Assembly (NCBI GenBank): GCA_048594975.1
Contig: JBMDXQ010000006.1
Location: 163,154 to 227,153 of the forward strand
Direction of reading: 5' to 3'
Length of the DNA stretch: 64,000 bases
Origin: JBMDXB01 sp048594975
GTDB taxonomy: Bacteria > Acidobacteriota > Vicinamibacteria > Vicinamibacterales > 2-12-FULL-66-21
Shown: piece by piece, positions 40,097-49,032 of the stretch
How positions within the stretch are numbered: position 1 is the stretch's first letter
Layout of the letters: every line of letters begins with the position of its first letter
Program-made: the position numbers and the translations under genes
Notes under the pieces: generated by a model
The model's database searches: none
What the model was told of the DNA's origin: nothing
Seen by the model: the letters and a program-made list of their open reading frames with translations, nothing else

Positions 40097-41593
40097 ATGG
40101 CGCGCGGGGCGGTGAGCGGCCCTCAGCCTTCGGCCATGACCCGCAAAGGCTCGATCCTCGTCATCGATGACGAGGAGATCATGCGCGAGATCCTCGAGAC
40201 GCTGCTCGCGCGAGAGGGGTACGATGTCCGCCTCGCCGCCAACGCCGAGGAGGGGCTGCAGCTGGCGCGCTCGGTCCCGTTCGACGCCGCCATCGTCGAC
40301 GTGATGATGCCGGGCATGGACGGCATTTCGGCGCTCGACGAGCTGAAGAAGATCGACGAGGAGCTGCCGGTCCTGATGATCACCGCCTTCGCCTCGGTCG
40401 AGAACGCGATCGCGGCGATGAAGCGCGGGGCGTTCGACTACATCACCAAGCCCTTCAAGAACGACGAGGTGCTGGTGGTGCTGCGCAACGCGCTCGCCCA
40501 GCGGCGCCTGGTCGCCGAGAACCGGGCGCTGCGCCAGAATCTGCAGGCGCGCTCGAACCGTTTCGGCGAGATCATCGGCCGCAGCTCGCGGATGCGGCAG
40601 GTGTTCGACCTGATCATCCAGGCGGCGCCGAGCCGAACCACCATCCTCATCGAGGGCGAGAGCGGCACGGGCAAGGAGCTGGTGGCGCGCTCGCTGCACC
40701 AGAACTCGACCCGCGCCGAGCGCGCGTTCATCACTGTCAACTCGGGGAACCTGCCGCCCGATCTCCTCGAGTCGAACCTCTTCGGGCACGTGAAAGGGGC
40801 GTTTACCGGCGCCGTCTATCCCAAGAAGGGGCTGTTCGAGCTCGCCGACAAGGGCACCATCTTCTTCGACGAGATCGGCAACATCCCGCTCGAGACCCAG
40901 GCGAAGCTGCTGCGCGTCATCCAGGAGCGGGAGTTCATGCGCCTCGGCGGGGTCGAGACCATCAAGGTGGACGTGCGCATCGTCGCCGCCACCAACGTCG
41001 ACCTGAAGCGGATGATGGACGAGGGCAGGTTCCGCGAGGACCTCTACTACCGCCTGCACGTCATCACCGTGCAGCTCCCGCCTCTGCGCGAGCGGCGCGA
41101 CGACATTCCGTTGCTGGTGCAGCACTTCCTCGAGAAGTACGGGCAGGAGAACCAGAAGCTGAACCTGGAGCTGACGCCCGAGGCGCTCGACCTGCTGATG
41201 GAGTACGACTGGCCGGGCAACGTGCGCGAGCTCGAGAACGTCATCGAGCGCGCCGTCGTCCTCTCGACCGGCTCGCGCATCGACGTCGACCTGATTCCCG
41301 ACAGCGTGCGCAGCAGCCGGCGCTTCCAGATGCCGCAGTTCGTCGTCCCGCCCGAGGGCATCTCCTTCAAGGACGTGACCACGGACTTCGAGCGGCGGCT
41401 GATCGAGTCGACGCTGGAGGCCGCCGGTGGCGTGCAGAAGCGCGCCGCGGAGCTGCTCCACATCAAGCCGACCACCTTGAACGAGATGTTGAAGCGCCAC
41501 GACATCCGCCCGCGCCGGAAACGCGGAAACGGCGGAGGGCGCGATGCGGCCGAAGAAGTGGCCGACGAGGGAGAACCGGTCGGCACCGAGTAG
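40097..41593 (+). CDS. Sigma-54-dependent response regulator, NtrC family
   Basis: 498 aa (ATG 40097; an ATG at 40136 is an alternative). The receiver domain (17-130) has the phospho-acceptor Asp68 in VDVMMPGMDG and a conserved KP pair (ITKPFKN). The AAA+ domain (155-390) has Walker A GESGTGKE, the sigma-54 contact loop GAFTGA and FFDEIGNIP. A Fis-type HTH follows (445-480, GGVQKRAAELLHIKPTTLNEM). It is the evident partner of the PDZ kinase immediately upstream and would activate sigma-54 promoters. Its targets are not identifiable in the window. Confidence 0.96.
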   Translation: MARGAVSGPQPSAMTRKGSILVIDDEEIMREILETLLAREGYDVRLAANAEEGLQLARSVPFDAAIVDVMMPGMDGISALDELKKIDEELPVLMITAFASVENAIAAMKRGAFDYITKPFKNDEVLVVLRNALAQRRLVAENRALRQNLQARSNRFGEIIGRSSRMRQVFDLIIQAAPSRTTILIEGESGTGKELVARSLHQNSTRAERAFITVNSGNLPPDLLESNLFGHVKGAFTGAVYPKKGLFELADKGTIFFDEIGNIPLETQAKLLRVIQEREFMRLGGVETIKVDVRIVAATNVDLKRMMDEGRFREDLYYRLHVITVQLPPLRERRDDIPLLVQHFLEKYGQENQKLNLELTPEALDLLMEYDWPGNVRELENVIERAVVLSTGSRIDVDLIPDSVRSSRRFQMPQFVVPPEGISFKDVTTDFERRLIESTLEAAGGVQKRAAELLHIKPTTLNEMLKRHDIRPRRKRGNGGGRDAAEEVADEGEPVGTE

Positions 41594-41617
41594 CCAGGCG
41601 CCCTCGGTCGCGGCCGA

Positions 41618-42889
41618 TTACGCCCGCCGCAGCCGCGCGAACATCTTCTCGTATTTCTCCAGGATCACGTCCCAGCGGTAGTTTCGCCGCACGTACTCGC
41701 GCCCGTTCCTGCCGAGCGCGGCGCGCAGCCGCCGGTCGGCGACGAGCAGCCTCAGGCACTCGCTGAACTCGTCGCGATCGGCGTAGAACAGCCCGGCGTT
41801 GCTCTTCAGGCAGTGATCCACCAGCACCTGGCTGCGCGCGTTGGCCAGCACCGGCGTGCCGACCGCGAACGATTCCAGCGCCAGCAGCGAGAGGCTCTCG
41901 AACGGCGAGGGGACGACCACGACCGTCGCCGCCTCGAGTGCCTGCAGCCGTTCCTGGTCGGACAGACGGCCCGCGAAGCGGATGAACGGCTCCTCGGGCA
42001 GCGGCATCAGCTTCACGCCCATGAGCACGAGCGAGGCGTCTCCGCCCTCCTGCACGTACGTGCTGAAATACTCGATCAGCTCCTCGCACCCCTTGCCTGG
42101 ATCGATGCGCCCGCCGTACAGCGTGATCGGGCCGTGCAGCCGGTGCCGCCGGCGGAAGATGGCCCCGCGTTCTGCGAGGTGCGGCCGGTAGCTCGGTGAC
42201 GGGTCCGGCTCGGACGCGTCGCCTTCGCTGCCGGCCTCGCGCCGGTCAGCTGCCTCCTCGCGCGGGTCGGCCTGGTGGTGGGGGAGATCGACGCCGCAGC
42301 CAATCGTCTCTTCGTCGATGGCGCGGATGGAGAAGTGCGACGTCAGGAACCGGCGTTCGACCTCGGTGTTGTAGGCGAGGCCGGCCGGCAGGCTGAACAT
42401 CTCCCGGTAGATCTCCAGGTGAATCGCCGGCTCGTCGTGCGCCGTCGGCACGAGGATGCTCTTGTGCGGTGCGATCGTGAGGCCGAGCACCGTAGGCGCG
42501 TAGAGGTAGGTGAAGAAGATGAGGATGTCGTACTGGCCGTGGTTCCGCTCGAGGTGCTCGAGCAGCGCCGGGCACCAGGGCCCCTGCTGCTTCAGCCACT
42601 CCAGTTCGTCGTCGCGGGTGTGCGCGCTGGTGAAGATCCATTCCGAGTAGCGGTTGAAGGCGTCGATGTCGCGCGCGTGCGCGTTGGCGAAGCGCCGCAC
42701 GGTCACGCCGCGGACACGATCGGTGCCCTCGGCGTACTCGTTCTTCCAGGTCACGTAGTCCTGCGCGCAGGTCGTCAGCACCTCGACCTGGTGCCGCGGC
42801 GCCAGCCGCTCGGCGATCAGCCGGCAGTGATACTCCGACCCGCCGAGGATCTCGGTGCCGTAGCGCTGGACGATGAACGCAACTCTCAC
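41618..42889 (-). CDS. Glycosyltransferase, GT4-like (copy A)
   Basis: 423 aa, GT-B fold retaining glycosyltransferase. It begins MRVAFIVQRYGTEILGGSEY (the N-terminal acceptor domain). After an inserted acidic, disordered loop (about 205-245) comes the donor domain with LYGGRIDPGKGCEEL and an E-x7-E segment (PFESLSLLALES). GTG start at 42889. It is closely similar in sequence to the gene at 45306-46718 (shared VQRYG.. GG.E.. IAERLA.. TTCA.DYV.W.NE), so the two are paralogues. Lowest gene of the glycan block on this strand. Donor sugar unknown. Confidence 0.88.
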   Translation of the reverse strand: MRVAFIVQRYGTEILGGSEYHCRLIAERLAPRHQVEVLTTCAQDYVTWKNEYAEGTDRVRGVTVRRFANAHARDIDAFNRYSEWIFTSAHTRDDELEWLKQQGPWCPALLEHLERNHGQYDILIFFTYLYAPTVLGLTIAPHKSILVPTAHDEPAIHLEIYREMFSLPAGLAYNTEVERRFLTSHFSIRAIDEETIGCGVDLPHHQADPREEAADRREAGSEGDASEPDPSPSYRPHLAERGAIFRRRHRLHGPITLYGGRIDPGKGCEELIEYFSTYVQEGGDASLVLMGVKLMPLPEEPFIRFAGRLSDQERLQALEAATVVVVPSPFESLSLLALESFAVGTPVLANARSQVLVDHCLKSNAGLFYADRDEFSECLRLLVADRRLRAALGRNGREYVRRNYRWDVILEKYEKMFARLRRA

Positions 42890-42902
42890 GTGTCCTGCCT
42901 CG

Positions 42903-43976
42903 TCACCCGACCTGCGCGATGACCTCGCGGAGGCGCGCCTCCAGCCGTGCCGGCGCGAAGTCCGCGAGGCGCCGCCACTGTCCTGCGATCACGGCGCGGC
43001 GCAACGGCTGATCGTACACGAGCATGCCCATCGCCTCGGCCGCCAGCTCGAGATCCTTCGGCGAGAACAGCACGCCCGCCCCGCCGAGCGTCTCCGGGAC
43101 CGCGCCGGCGGCGTAGGCGAGCACGGGCACGCCGGCGGCCATCGCCTCGACCAGCGGCACGCAGAATCCCTCGTGCTCGCTGAGCGACACGTACACGTCC
43201 GCCCAGCGGTAGAAGGCCGCGAGGTCCTCGTCAGGCACCGGCCCCGTGAACCAGAATCGGTCGACCAGGTTCCGGTACTCGCGCACGAGCGCCTGCACCT
43301 GCGCGAAATAGCGCGGCACGCAGGCATACCGGCCCACGAAGATGAACCGATAGTACGCGTCGACGTAGCGCTTGTAGACTTCGGCGAGGCGGATGTGGTC
43401 CTCGATCTTCTTGTTGGGGACGATGCGGCCGACGAACAGGATGTTGATCAGGCCGTCGCCGAGGATCTTCTCGAGTGCCGGCCGCCGCAGGCCGGTGAGG
43501 ATGCGCCCGGTGTCGACGGCGATCGGCAGAACGCCGGTCGGCGCGAAGCCGAGCTCCTCAAGCTCCTGCCGGTTGAACTCCGAGTCGCCGAGCGCGAGGT
43601 CGACCCGGCCGACCAGGCTGCGCAGCTCCTGCCGCCCGAGAGCCGCCAGCCGGAACAGCCCGGCGTCGTACGGCGCGAAGAACGCTGCGGGCGTGATGTT
43701 GTGGTACTGCAGGATCCGCCGCCCGCCCAGCGCTGCGAAGGCCGCCGTCATCGGCGACGGCAGCGCGAAGTGGAAGATGGTGATGTCGCCGCGGCGCGCG
43801 CCGGGATCCGCGAACGGCAGCACCTCCTCCCGAAGGCCGTCGTCGATCGTGAGCGCGAACAGATCGGATTGGTGGCCGGCGGCGCGCAGCATGTCCCGGA
43901 CGCGCCGCGCGCTGTCGCCGACGGCATCGCCGCGATGGGCGGCCGGGACCCACTGGTTGACGATCATCGCCGCCAT
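42903..43976 (-). CDS. Glycosyltransferase, GT4-like (copy B)
   Basis: 357 aa GT-B glycosyltransferase. The acceptor half has FHFALPSPMT and QYHNITPAAFF; the donor half has ILFVGRIVPNKKIEDHI and SEHEGFCVPLVEAMAAGVPVL. It is paralogous to the next gene upstream (43964-45241; shared YHNITP.. LALGDSE.NR.ELE.LGF.. VGR.IPNK). Its start lies 13 bp inside the end of that gene, so the two are translated together. Confidence 0.87.
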   Translation of the reverse strand: MAAMIVNQWVPAAHRGDAVGDSARRVRDMLRAAGHQSDLFALTIDDGLREEVLPFADPGARRGDITIFHFALPSPMTAAFAALGGRRILQYHNITPAAFFAPYDAGLFRLAALGRQELRSLVGRVDLALGDSEFNRQELEELGFAPTGVLPIAVDTGRILTGLRRPALEKILGDGLINILFVGRIVPNKKIEDHIRLAEVYKRYVDAYYRFIFVGRYACVPRYFAQVQALVREYRNLVDRFWFTGPVPDEDLAAFYRWADVYVSLSEHEGFCVPLVEAMAAGVPVLAYAAGAVPETLGGAGVLFSPKDLELAAEAMGMLVYDQPLRRAVIAGQWRRLADFAPARLEARLREVIAQVG

Positions 43977-45241
43977 CCGGGCACCGGGCTCCGGGAGCCG
44001 ATCGATCGGGTTTCGCTATGTGCGCCGGCTCCCGGACCGCGGATCGCGGACTCCGGCTGCGCAGGGAGCGCCCGATACGCGGCCGGCCGGAACTGCCGCA
44101 GCTCCTCGAGCCGTTCGAACTGGTCGAACTGCGCCCAGAAATCCCAGGTGACCTCCGGCGCCGGCCGCGGGGGCGTACGCAACGCTTCGTCGACGAAGCG
44201 GAGCAGCGTCGCGCCGAAATCGCGGCCGCGCAGGCGTTCGAGCGCCGCGTCCTGCGACCGCAGTACCGCCTCGGCGACACCCGGATGGTCCAGCACGGCG
44301 TCCATCAGCCGCGCAACCTCGAACGGGTCGCGCGTGGCGAAGAGCACGCCGCCACCGTCCAGCGTCGCCGGCACCGCCGTGGCCGCGTACGCCATCACCG
44401 GCACCCGTTTGTAGAACGCCTCGACGAGCGGCACGCAGAACCCCTCGTGCTCGCTCGCGCACAGAAACAGGTCCGCGACGTCGTAGAGCGCCGACAGCTC
44501 CTCGTTGGAGACATGCCCCAGGAAGTGCACGTCGGACGTGCCGAGCCGCGCCGCGAGCGCGTGCAGCATTGCCAGGTAGGTTTCAAAACCGGAGTAGGAG
44601 CCGACGAGCAGCAGCCGCGACCGCGGGTTGTAGCGCACCCGGTACGCGTGGAACGCGCGGATGACGTCCTCGAACCGCTTGTTGGGTATGACCCGGCCGA
44701 CGAACATGACGTTCGTCCACTGGTCGTCGAACTCCGCCGCGAACGCACGCTGCGGCGCACCCTCGAGGTGGGTGAAGTCCGGGACGACCGGCAGCACGCC
44801 GGTGCGCGGGAAGCCGAGGCCTTCCAGTTCCGCGCGGTTGTACTCGGAATCGCCGAGCGCCAGGGCGCAGCGGCCGACGTAGGCGGTCAGCTCGCGGCGC
44901 CCACGGAAGCACAGCTTGACCAGGTTCTTGTGCACGCCGAGGAAGTACTGCGGCGGCGTGATGTTGTGGTAGACGAGCACCATCCGCCCAGGCAGCGCAA
45001 ACGCGGTCCGCGAGGCGCGCGATCCGATCGAGAAATGATGGATGAGCAGGTCGTCCTCGGAGACCTGCCCGACCATCTCCCGGTAGTCGAGCGTCTGGTT
45101 CTCCAGCCTCGGGTCCGCCGTCTCGACGAAGATCTCGGAGTCGCAGCCCGCCTGGCGCAGCACCCGCTGGATGCCGATCACCTCGTGCCCGATGGCGTCG
45201 CCGTATCCCAGCGTCGCGAGCACCTGATGGACGCGTCGCAT
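43964..45241 (-). CDS. Glycosyltransferase, GT4-like (copy B')
   Basis: 425 aa. ATG 45241 was chosen from alignment with the paralogue at 42903-43976. It has VYHNITPPQYF, LALGDSEYNRAELEGLGF, MFVGRVIPNKRFEDVI and SEHEGFCVPLVEAFYKRVPVM, the last with the E-x7-E donor-binding pattern. The C-terminal 100 residues extend beyond the paralogue and are Pro/Arg-rich. It overlaps the following gene by 13 bp. The 64-bp gap to copy A' is unremarkable. Confidence 0.87.
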   Translation of the reverse strand: MRRVHQVLATLGYGDAIGHEVIGIQRVLRQAGCDSEIFVETADPRLENQTLDYREMVGQVSEDDLLIHHFSIGSRASRTAFALPGRMVLVYHNITPPQYFLGVHKNLVKLCFRGRRELTAYVGRCALALGDSEYNRAELEGLGFPRTGVLPVVPDFTHLEGAPQRAFAAEFDDQWTNVMFVGRVIPNKRFEDVIRAFHAYRVRYNPRSRLLLVGSYSGFETYLAMLHALAARLGTSDVHFLGHVSNEELSALYDVADLFLCASEHEGFCVPLVEAFYKRVPVMAYAATAVPATLDGGGVLFATRDPFEVARLMDAVLDHPGVAEAVLRSQDAALERLRGRDFGATLLRFVDEALRTPPRPAPEVTWDFWAQFDQFERLEELRQFRPAAYRALPAQPESAIRGPGAGAHSETRSIGSRSPVPGWRR

Positions 45242-45305
45242 CGTCAGTGCCCCGCGGCGGCCGGCTCGCCGCATCCCGCCCGAGTGGCGCGTGCCGCGAG
45301 GCGGG

Positions 45306-46718
45306 TCATACGCGCCGCGATCCGCGGCGATCGTGGCGGCCGCGATACCGGTGATTGTCCTGTCGCCGCCGTTCCGGAGGACGATCGACGGCGCGACGAT
45401 CCTCCTCCGGCACGGCCGCCGGCTCCGGCCGGATCTCGGGGACGACCGCCCCCGAAGGGAGCGCGGCGAGGACGTCGGCGGCGGCGGGAAGGTCGCGGCG
45501 CCGACGGGCGAACCAGCCGGGCAGGGACTCGAGCGGCCGCGCTGCCGGTTCCTGCTGCAGCCGATCGAACATCGACATGTACTTCCGTTCGATGACCGGC
45601 CACGCATAATGCCTCGTGAAGTACTCCCGGCCATTCCGCCCCAGGCGGGCGTTCAGCGGTCCGTTCGACTCCAGCGAGTACAGCGTCTCGGCGAACTCCT
45701 CGTAGCTCTCGTAGTAGAGACCGGCGCCGCTCCGGATGCACTGCCCCTTGAGCACGTCGCAGCGGCCGTTGGCGAGCACCGGCTTGCCCAGCGCCCAGGC
45801 TTCGAGCGCCACCATCGACAGGCTCTCGAAATAGGACGGCATGATCAGGAGGTCGGCCGCCGCCATCGCGTCGAACTTGTCCTGGTCGGCGACGAACCCG
45901 AGGTGGTGGATGCGCGGGTGCTTCGGTACCGGCATGATCGCGCTGCCGATCAGCACCAGGTCGAGGCCGCGCGGGAAGGTCAGCGCGTAGCGCTGGAAGT
46001 AGTCGAACAGCTCGCCGCACCCCTTGTTCTCGTCGATGCGGCCGACGTAGACCGCAAACGGCCGCGGGAAGTTGAAGCGCTTGCGGAACCGCGCCGGCTC
46101 GGTCTGCTCGGGCACGTCCGAGCCGACCCCGACGATGATGCCGGGCACGTCCTGGTTGCCGGCGGCGGCATGAATCAGCGCCCGCTCCTCATGGGAGTTG
46201 TACATGACGGCGCGCACGGCGCGAAACACCGGCGCAAAGATCGCCAGGCCCATGGCGGCGTCGCGCTCCGCGGTGGGCACCAGCACCGCCTTGGCGCTCA
46301 CGCGCCGCGCACCGTGCCACGCGTGGTAGTAGCGATAGCTGAAGAAGACGATGAAGTCGAAGTCCGCCGCCGCGCGCTCGAGGTGATCGACCAGCGCCGG
46401 GCTGGTCGGTCCTTCGCTCTCGAGCCACGCTAGCTCGTCCGCGATGGAGTGCACCCGGTTGAACACCCGCACCGACTGCCGCCCGAAATCGTCCGGCGAT
46501 CGTTTGCGGCTGACCGGGAACCGGCGCACCGGCACCCGGTTGACGGTTTCGAGACCCGCGGGCAGCTCGTTGCGCCACGAGACGTAGTCGCGGGCGCAGG
46601 TGGTGATCACTTCCACCGCCGCGTGCCGCGCCAGCCGCTCGGCGATGTAGCGCGCGTGCAGTTCCGCGCCGCCGTTGATGTCGGCTCCGTATCGTTGTAC
46701 GACGAACGCGAGCTTCAC
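45306..46718 (-). CDS. Glycosyltransferase, GT4-like (copy A')
   Basis: 470 aa. It begins MKLAFVVQRYGADINGGAEL, with donor-domain YVGRIDENKGCGELFDYF and SYFESLSMVALEAWALGKPVL. It is a paralogue of copy A, with a longer C-terminal tail (about 400-470) that is Arg/Asp/Pro-rich and disordered. The GTG start at 46718 overlaps the upstream gene stop by 4 bp (GTGA), coupling it to the Arg-rich coiled-coil protein. Confidence 0.88.
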   Translation of the reverse strand: MKLAFVVQRYGADINGGAELHARYIAERLARHAAVEVITTCARDYVSWRNELPAGLETVNRVPVRRFPVSRKRSPDDFGRQSVRVFNRVHSIADELAWLESEGPTSPALVDHLERAAADFDFIVFFSYRYYHAWHGARRVSAKAVLVPTAERDAAMGLAIFAPVFRAVRAVMYNSHEERALIHAAAGNQDVPGIIVGVGSDVPEQTEPARFRKRFNFPRPFAVYVGRIDENKGCGELFDYFQRYALTFPRGLDLVLIGSAIMPVPKHPRIHHLGFVADQDKFDAMAAADLLIMPSYFESLSMVALEAWALGKPVLANGRCDVLKGQCIRSGAGLYYESYEEFAETLYSLESNGPLNARLGRNGREYFTRHYAWPVIERKYMSMFDRLQQEPAARPLESLPGWFARRRRDLPAAADVLAALPSGAVVPEIRPEPAAVPEEDRRAVDRPPERRRQDNHRYRGRHDRRGSRRV

Positions 46719-47635
46719 GACGCGTCTGAAGGGCCGCGCTCCGCTGCCGGCGCGGCCGCCGGGACACCCTCGTCGTCGCGCGGGCTGGACGCCGCGGCTT
46801 CGCTGCCCCCGGCCGGCGGCGCCTGAGCGGCGGACGCCGCCCTGGCCGCGTCCATGCGGGGTGCTCCGGACGGGTCCTCGCCCGCCGCCGCCTCCGCGCC
46901 GGGATGGCCGGCCCGGTCGGCCTCCGGACGACCCTGGGCCTCTGTCGGGAACGACGGCCGCTTGCGTCCGCGGCGGCGCCGACGCCGGGTCCGGCGCTCG
47001 GCGGCGTCGGGTCCGCTGGCAGGCTCACCGGCACCGCCGCTCGCGGTGCCGGCCGTGGGGGGCTGCAGCGGGGGAACCGCGCCGGGCCGAAACTGCACCA
47101 CGCCTTCGAGCGCGCGCGCGCGGCGCTCGTCGAAATCGAGCCGGCTCGACATCGACTCGAGCCGCATCTTCAGGTTCTTGACCTCGATGCCCAGACGGGT
47201 GATCTCGATGACGAGGTTGTGCATCACCTCGTAGTGCAGCGTGTCGAGCTCCTCGCGCTGCGCGTTGCGCGTATTCAGCTGCGACTGGATGTGCAGCGCC
47301 TGGATCAGCGGGTTGGGGTTGAAGAAGAGCTTGAGGATCGGGTTGAGCAGCCGGCGGATGAAGCGAACGATCCCGCGGTGCGAGTCGAAGAGCGTGGAGT
47401 CCTCGAATGCGAAGTTCGGGGGCGCCGGTAGAGCGGCGCGCGCGCGGCGGTACTGCTGCAGGAGGCCAGACCGAACGCCGCGCGGGTCGAGGAACTTCTC
47501 CAGCCTGACGCCCGCCAGCTCGCGGATCTCCTCCTCGGTGTAGTCGACGCCGCGCTTCTCGCGGATGCGCGCGCGGATCTGTCGCATGATCTGCTCGACG
47601 TCGACGTTGTCGGAGCGAATGCTGAACTCTGTCAT
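46715..47635 (-). CDS. Coiled-coil protein with Arg-rich tail, glycan-cluster associated
   Basis: 306 aa. The N-terminal 60 residues (VDVEQIMRQIRARIREKRGV.. TEEEIRELA) are a charged helical module. An amphipathic segment follows (FIRRLLNPILKLFFNPNPLI, about 93-112) that could attach to membrane, then a coiled coil (about 115-180, TRLGIEVKNLKMRLESMSSRL). The rest is low-complexity Pro/Ala/Gly with an arginine run (TRRRRRRGRKR). I recognise no enzyme. First gene of the tightly coupled glycosyltransferase block, it may scaffold the transferases at the membrane. Confidence 0.72.
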   Translation of the reverse strand: MTEFSIRSDNVDVEQIMRQIRARIREKRGVDYTEEEIRELAGVRLEKFLDPRGVRSGLLQQYRRARAALPAPPNFAFEDSTLFDSHRGIVRFIRRLLNPILKLFFNPNPLIQALHIQSQLNTRNAQREELDTLHYEVMHNLVIEITRLGIEVKNLKMRLESMSSRLDFDERRARALEGVVQFRPGAVPPLQPPTAGTASGGAGEPASGPDAAERRTRRRRRRGRKRPSFPTEAQGRPEADRAGHPGAEAAAGEDPSGAPRMDAARAASAAQAPPAGGSEAAASSPRDDEGVPAAAPAAERGPSDAS

Positions 47636-47653
47636 CGTCAGTTACCAGCATCC

Positions 47654-47754
47654 GGGGTCAGATCGTGTTTCTCGCAGGATTGACCTCTGAAAAGGACGCT
47701 GCATCCGGTCGTCCGCTCCTGGTGACACTCCTGCAAGAAACGAGATCTGACCCC
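47654..47754. repeat. 101-bp palindromic REP/MITE-like element
   Basis: 26-bp terminal inverted repeats (47654-47679 and 47729-47754) match at 23 of 26 positions. They begin GGGGTCAGATC and end GATCTGACCCC, around a 49-bp core. The element lies exactly in the gap between the coiled-coil gene and the DUF362 gene. Short GGGGTCAG-type inverted repeats of this kind are typical of REP sequences mobilised by RAYT (IS200-like) transposases. No transposase is encoded in the window. Confidence 0.8.
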
Positions 47755-47767
47755 GAGTTGGCGGGCG

Positions 47768-49030
47768 CTACCGCGCGCGCCGGAGGCGCTGCGCGAACTC
47801 CGGTGCCTCCCGAAGGCACGTGCCGAGGATCCCGAACGAACGCAGCAGCGCGCGCGCGCCGGTCCGCTCGATCTCCGCTCCCTCGCCGCCCACGTCCGGA
47901 TAACCCTCCGCCGTCGGCCGCACCGACTCCCAGTTGCGGAACAGCCGTCCCCACGGACTCGCCAGCACGTCGTGCATCGCGCGCCTGCCGCGCACGGGGT
48001 ACCAGAAGCTGTCGTGGTAGAGCACGCTCGCGACGTATGCCCACGGCGCGAGCACGGTCTTGAGCGACCATTCCACTGGTTTCTTCATCGGTCCCCAGTA
48101 GATTTTGTGCTGCATGCGCGACGCGAACGTCATCCTGCGGAACGGACCGGCGAAGTGCCAGTTCTCCGCGGCGGCCGAGGTGTCGCCGACGATCTCGATG
48201 GCGCGCGGATCGCCGCACCCCAGCCCCATGTCGTGCGCCATGCGGATGTATTTGATCGCCAGGGGGTCCATGCCCATGAGCTTGGCCGCCACCGCATCGA
48301 TCGCCACCTGGTCGGCGCTGGCCAGGATGACGTTCTTCACGTGCGGCACCATGCAGCGCGGCCCCGGTCCGTCACCGGCGAACGTGCCGTCCATCACCGC
48401 GAACACGCCGCGGTGGATCCGCTGCTGGATCATCAGCAGGTCCACCAGCGTCTCGTGGATCACCGGGTGCGTCCAGTGCCGCCGCTCGTTCAGCAGGCCG
48501 CCGAACGCGTTCTTCATCGCTCCGGTCGTGGTGGTGAAGACGTGCGTCTTCACCGTCGGCAGATGGACGATGTTCTCGCCGATGAACCGCCTTGGGATCA
48601 TGAAGCCGCCGGGGTAGACGTCGTTGAGGCACGTGAACCGCTTCGTCAGATCCCCGACCGCATCGCGGATGTTGATCCACTCCTCGGACTCGTAGATGTG
48701 GATGTTGCGCAGCCCGTGTGCCTCGACCACCTGGACCTGCTTGTTCTCGCGTTCCCCGAGTCGTGCGTCGATCACCACCGTCCGGTTGTGGCAGGCATGG
48801 ATCAGCGACGAGTCGAAGCCGTCCTGCTTCATCGCCCGGATCACCCCTTCGAGCTGCCACGGCGTCGTCGAGCTGCCGGGAAAGAAGAAGTGCCAGGAGA
48901 TGTTGACCTTCAGCGCGGTATCGGCGTCTTTCGCGAGCGTGTGCTGGTAGCCCGCGAGGTTCATGAGCGTGTGATAGTCGCGCAGCACGGTCGCGGGCGA
49001 GGTCCTGAGGATGGCTACCTTCGAGTCCAT
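47768..49030 (-). CDS. DUF362-family protein
   Basis: 420 aa. Recognised by the DUF362 pattern: VNISWHFFFPGSSTTP, VHLPTVKTHVFTTTTGAMKN, the segment FAVMDGTFAGDGPGPR and VILASADQVAIDAVAAKLMG. Family members often carry ferredoxin domains, but none is present here and there is no Cys cluster. The biochemical role of DUF362 is unknown. It lies 2 bp downstream of the UbiA-type gene on the same strand, so they are probably co-transcribed, which points to the same prenyl-linked glycan pathway. Confidence 0.83.
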   Translation of the reverse strand: MDSKVAILRTSPATVLRDYHTLMNLAGYQHTLAKDADTALKVNISWHFFFPGSSTTPWQLEGVIRAMKQDGFDSSLIHACHNRTVVIDARLGERENKQVQVVEAHGLRNIHIYESEEWINIRDAVGDLTKRFTCLNDVYPGGFMIPRRFIGENIVHLPTVKTHVFTTTTGAMKNAFGGLLNERRHWTHPVIHETLVDLLMIQQRIHRGVFAVMDGTFAGDGPGPRCMVPHVKNVILASADQVAIDAVAAKLMGMDPLAIKYIRMAHDMGLGCGDPRAIEIVGDTSAAAENWHFAGPFRRMTFASRMQHKIYWGPMKKPVEWSLKTVLAPWAYVASVLYHDSFWYPVRGRRAMHDVLASPWGRLFRNWESVRPTAEGYPDVGGEGAEIERTGARALLRSFGILGTCLREAPEFAQRLRRAR

Positions 49031-49032
49031 GG

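Noticed and set aside
47654..47754. Insertion sequence or Rho-independent terminator
   Set aside because: Only 101 bp with no coding capacity, and no T-run after the stem. A non-autonomous palindromic element fits better.
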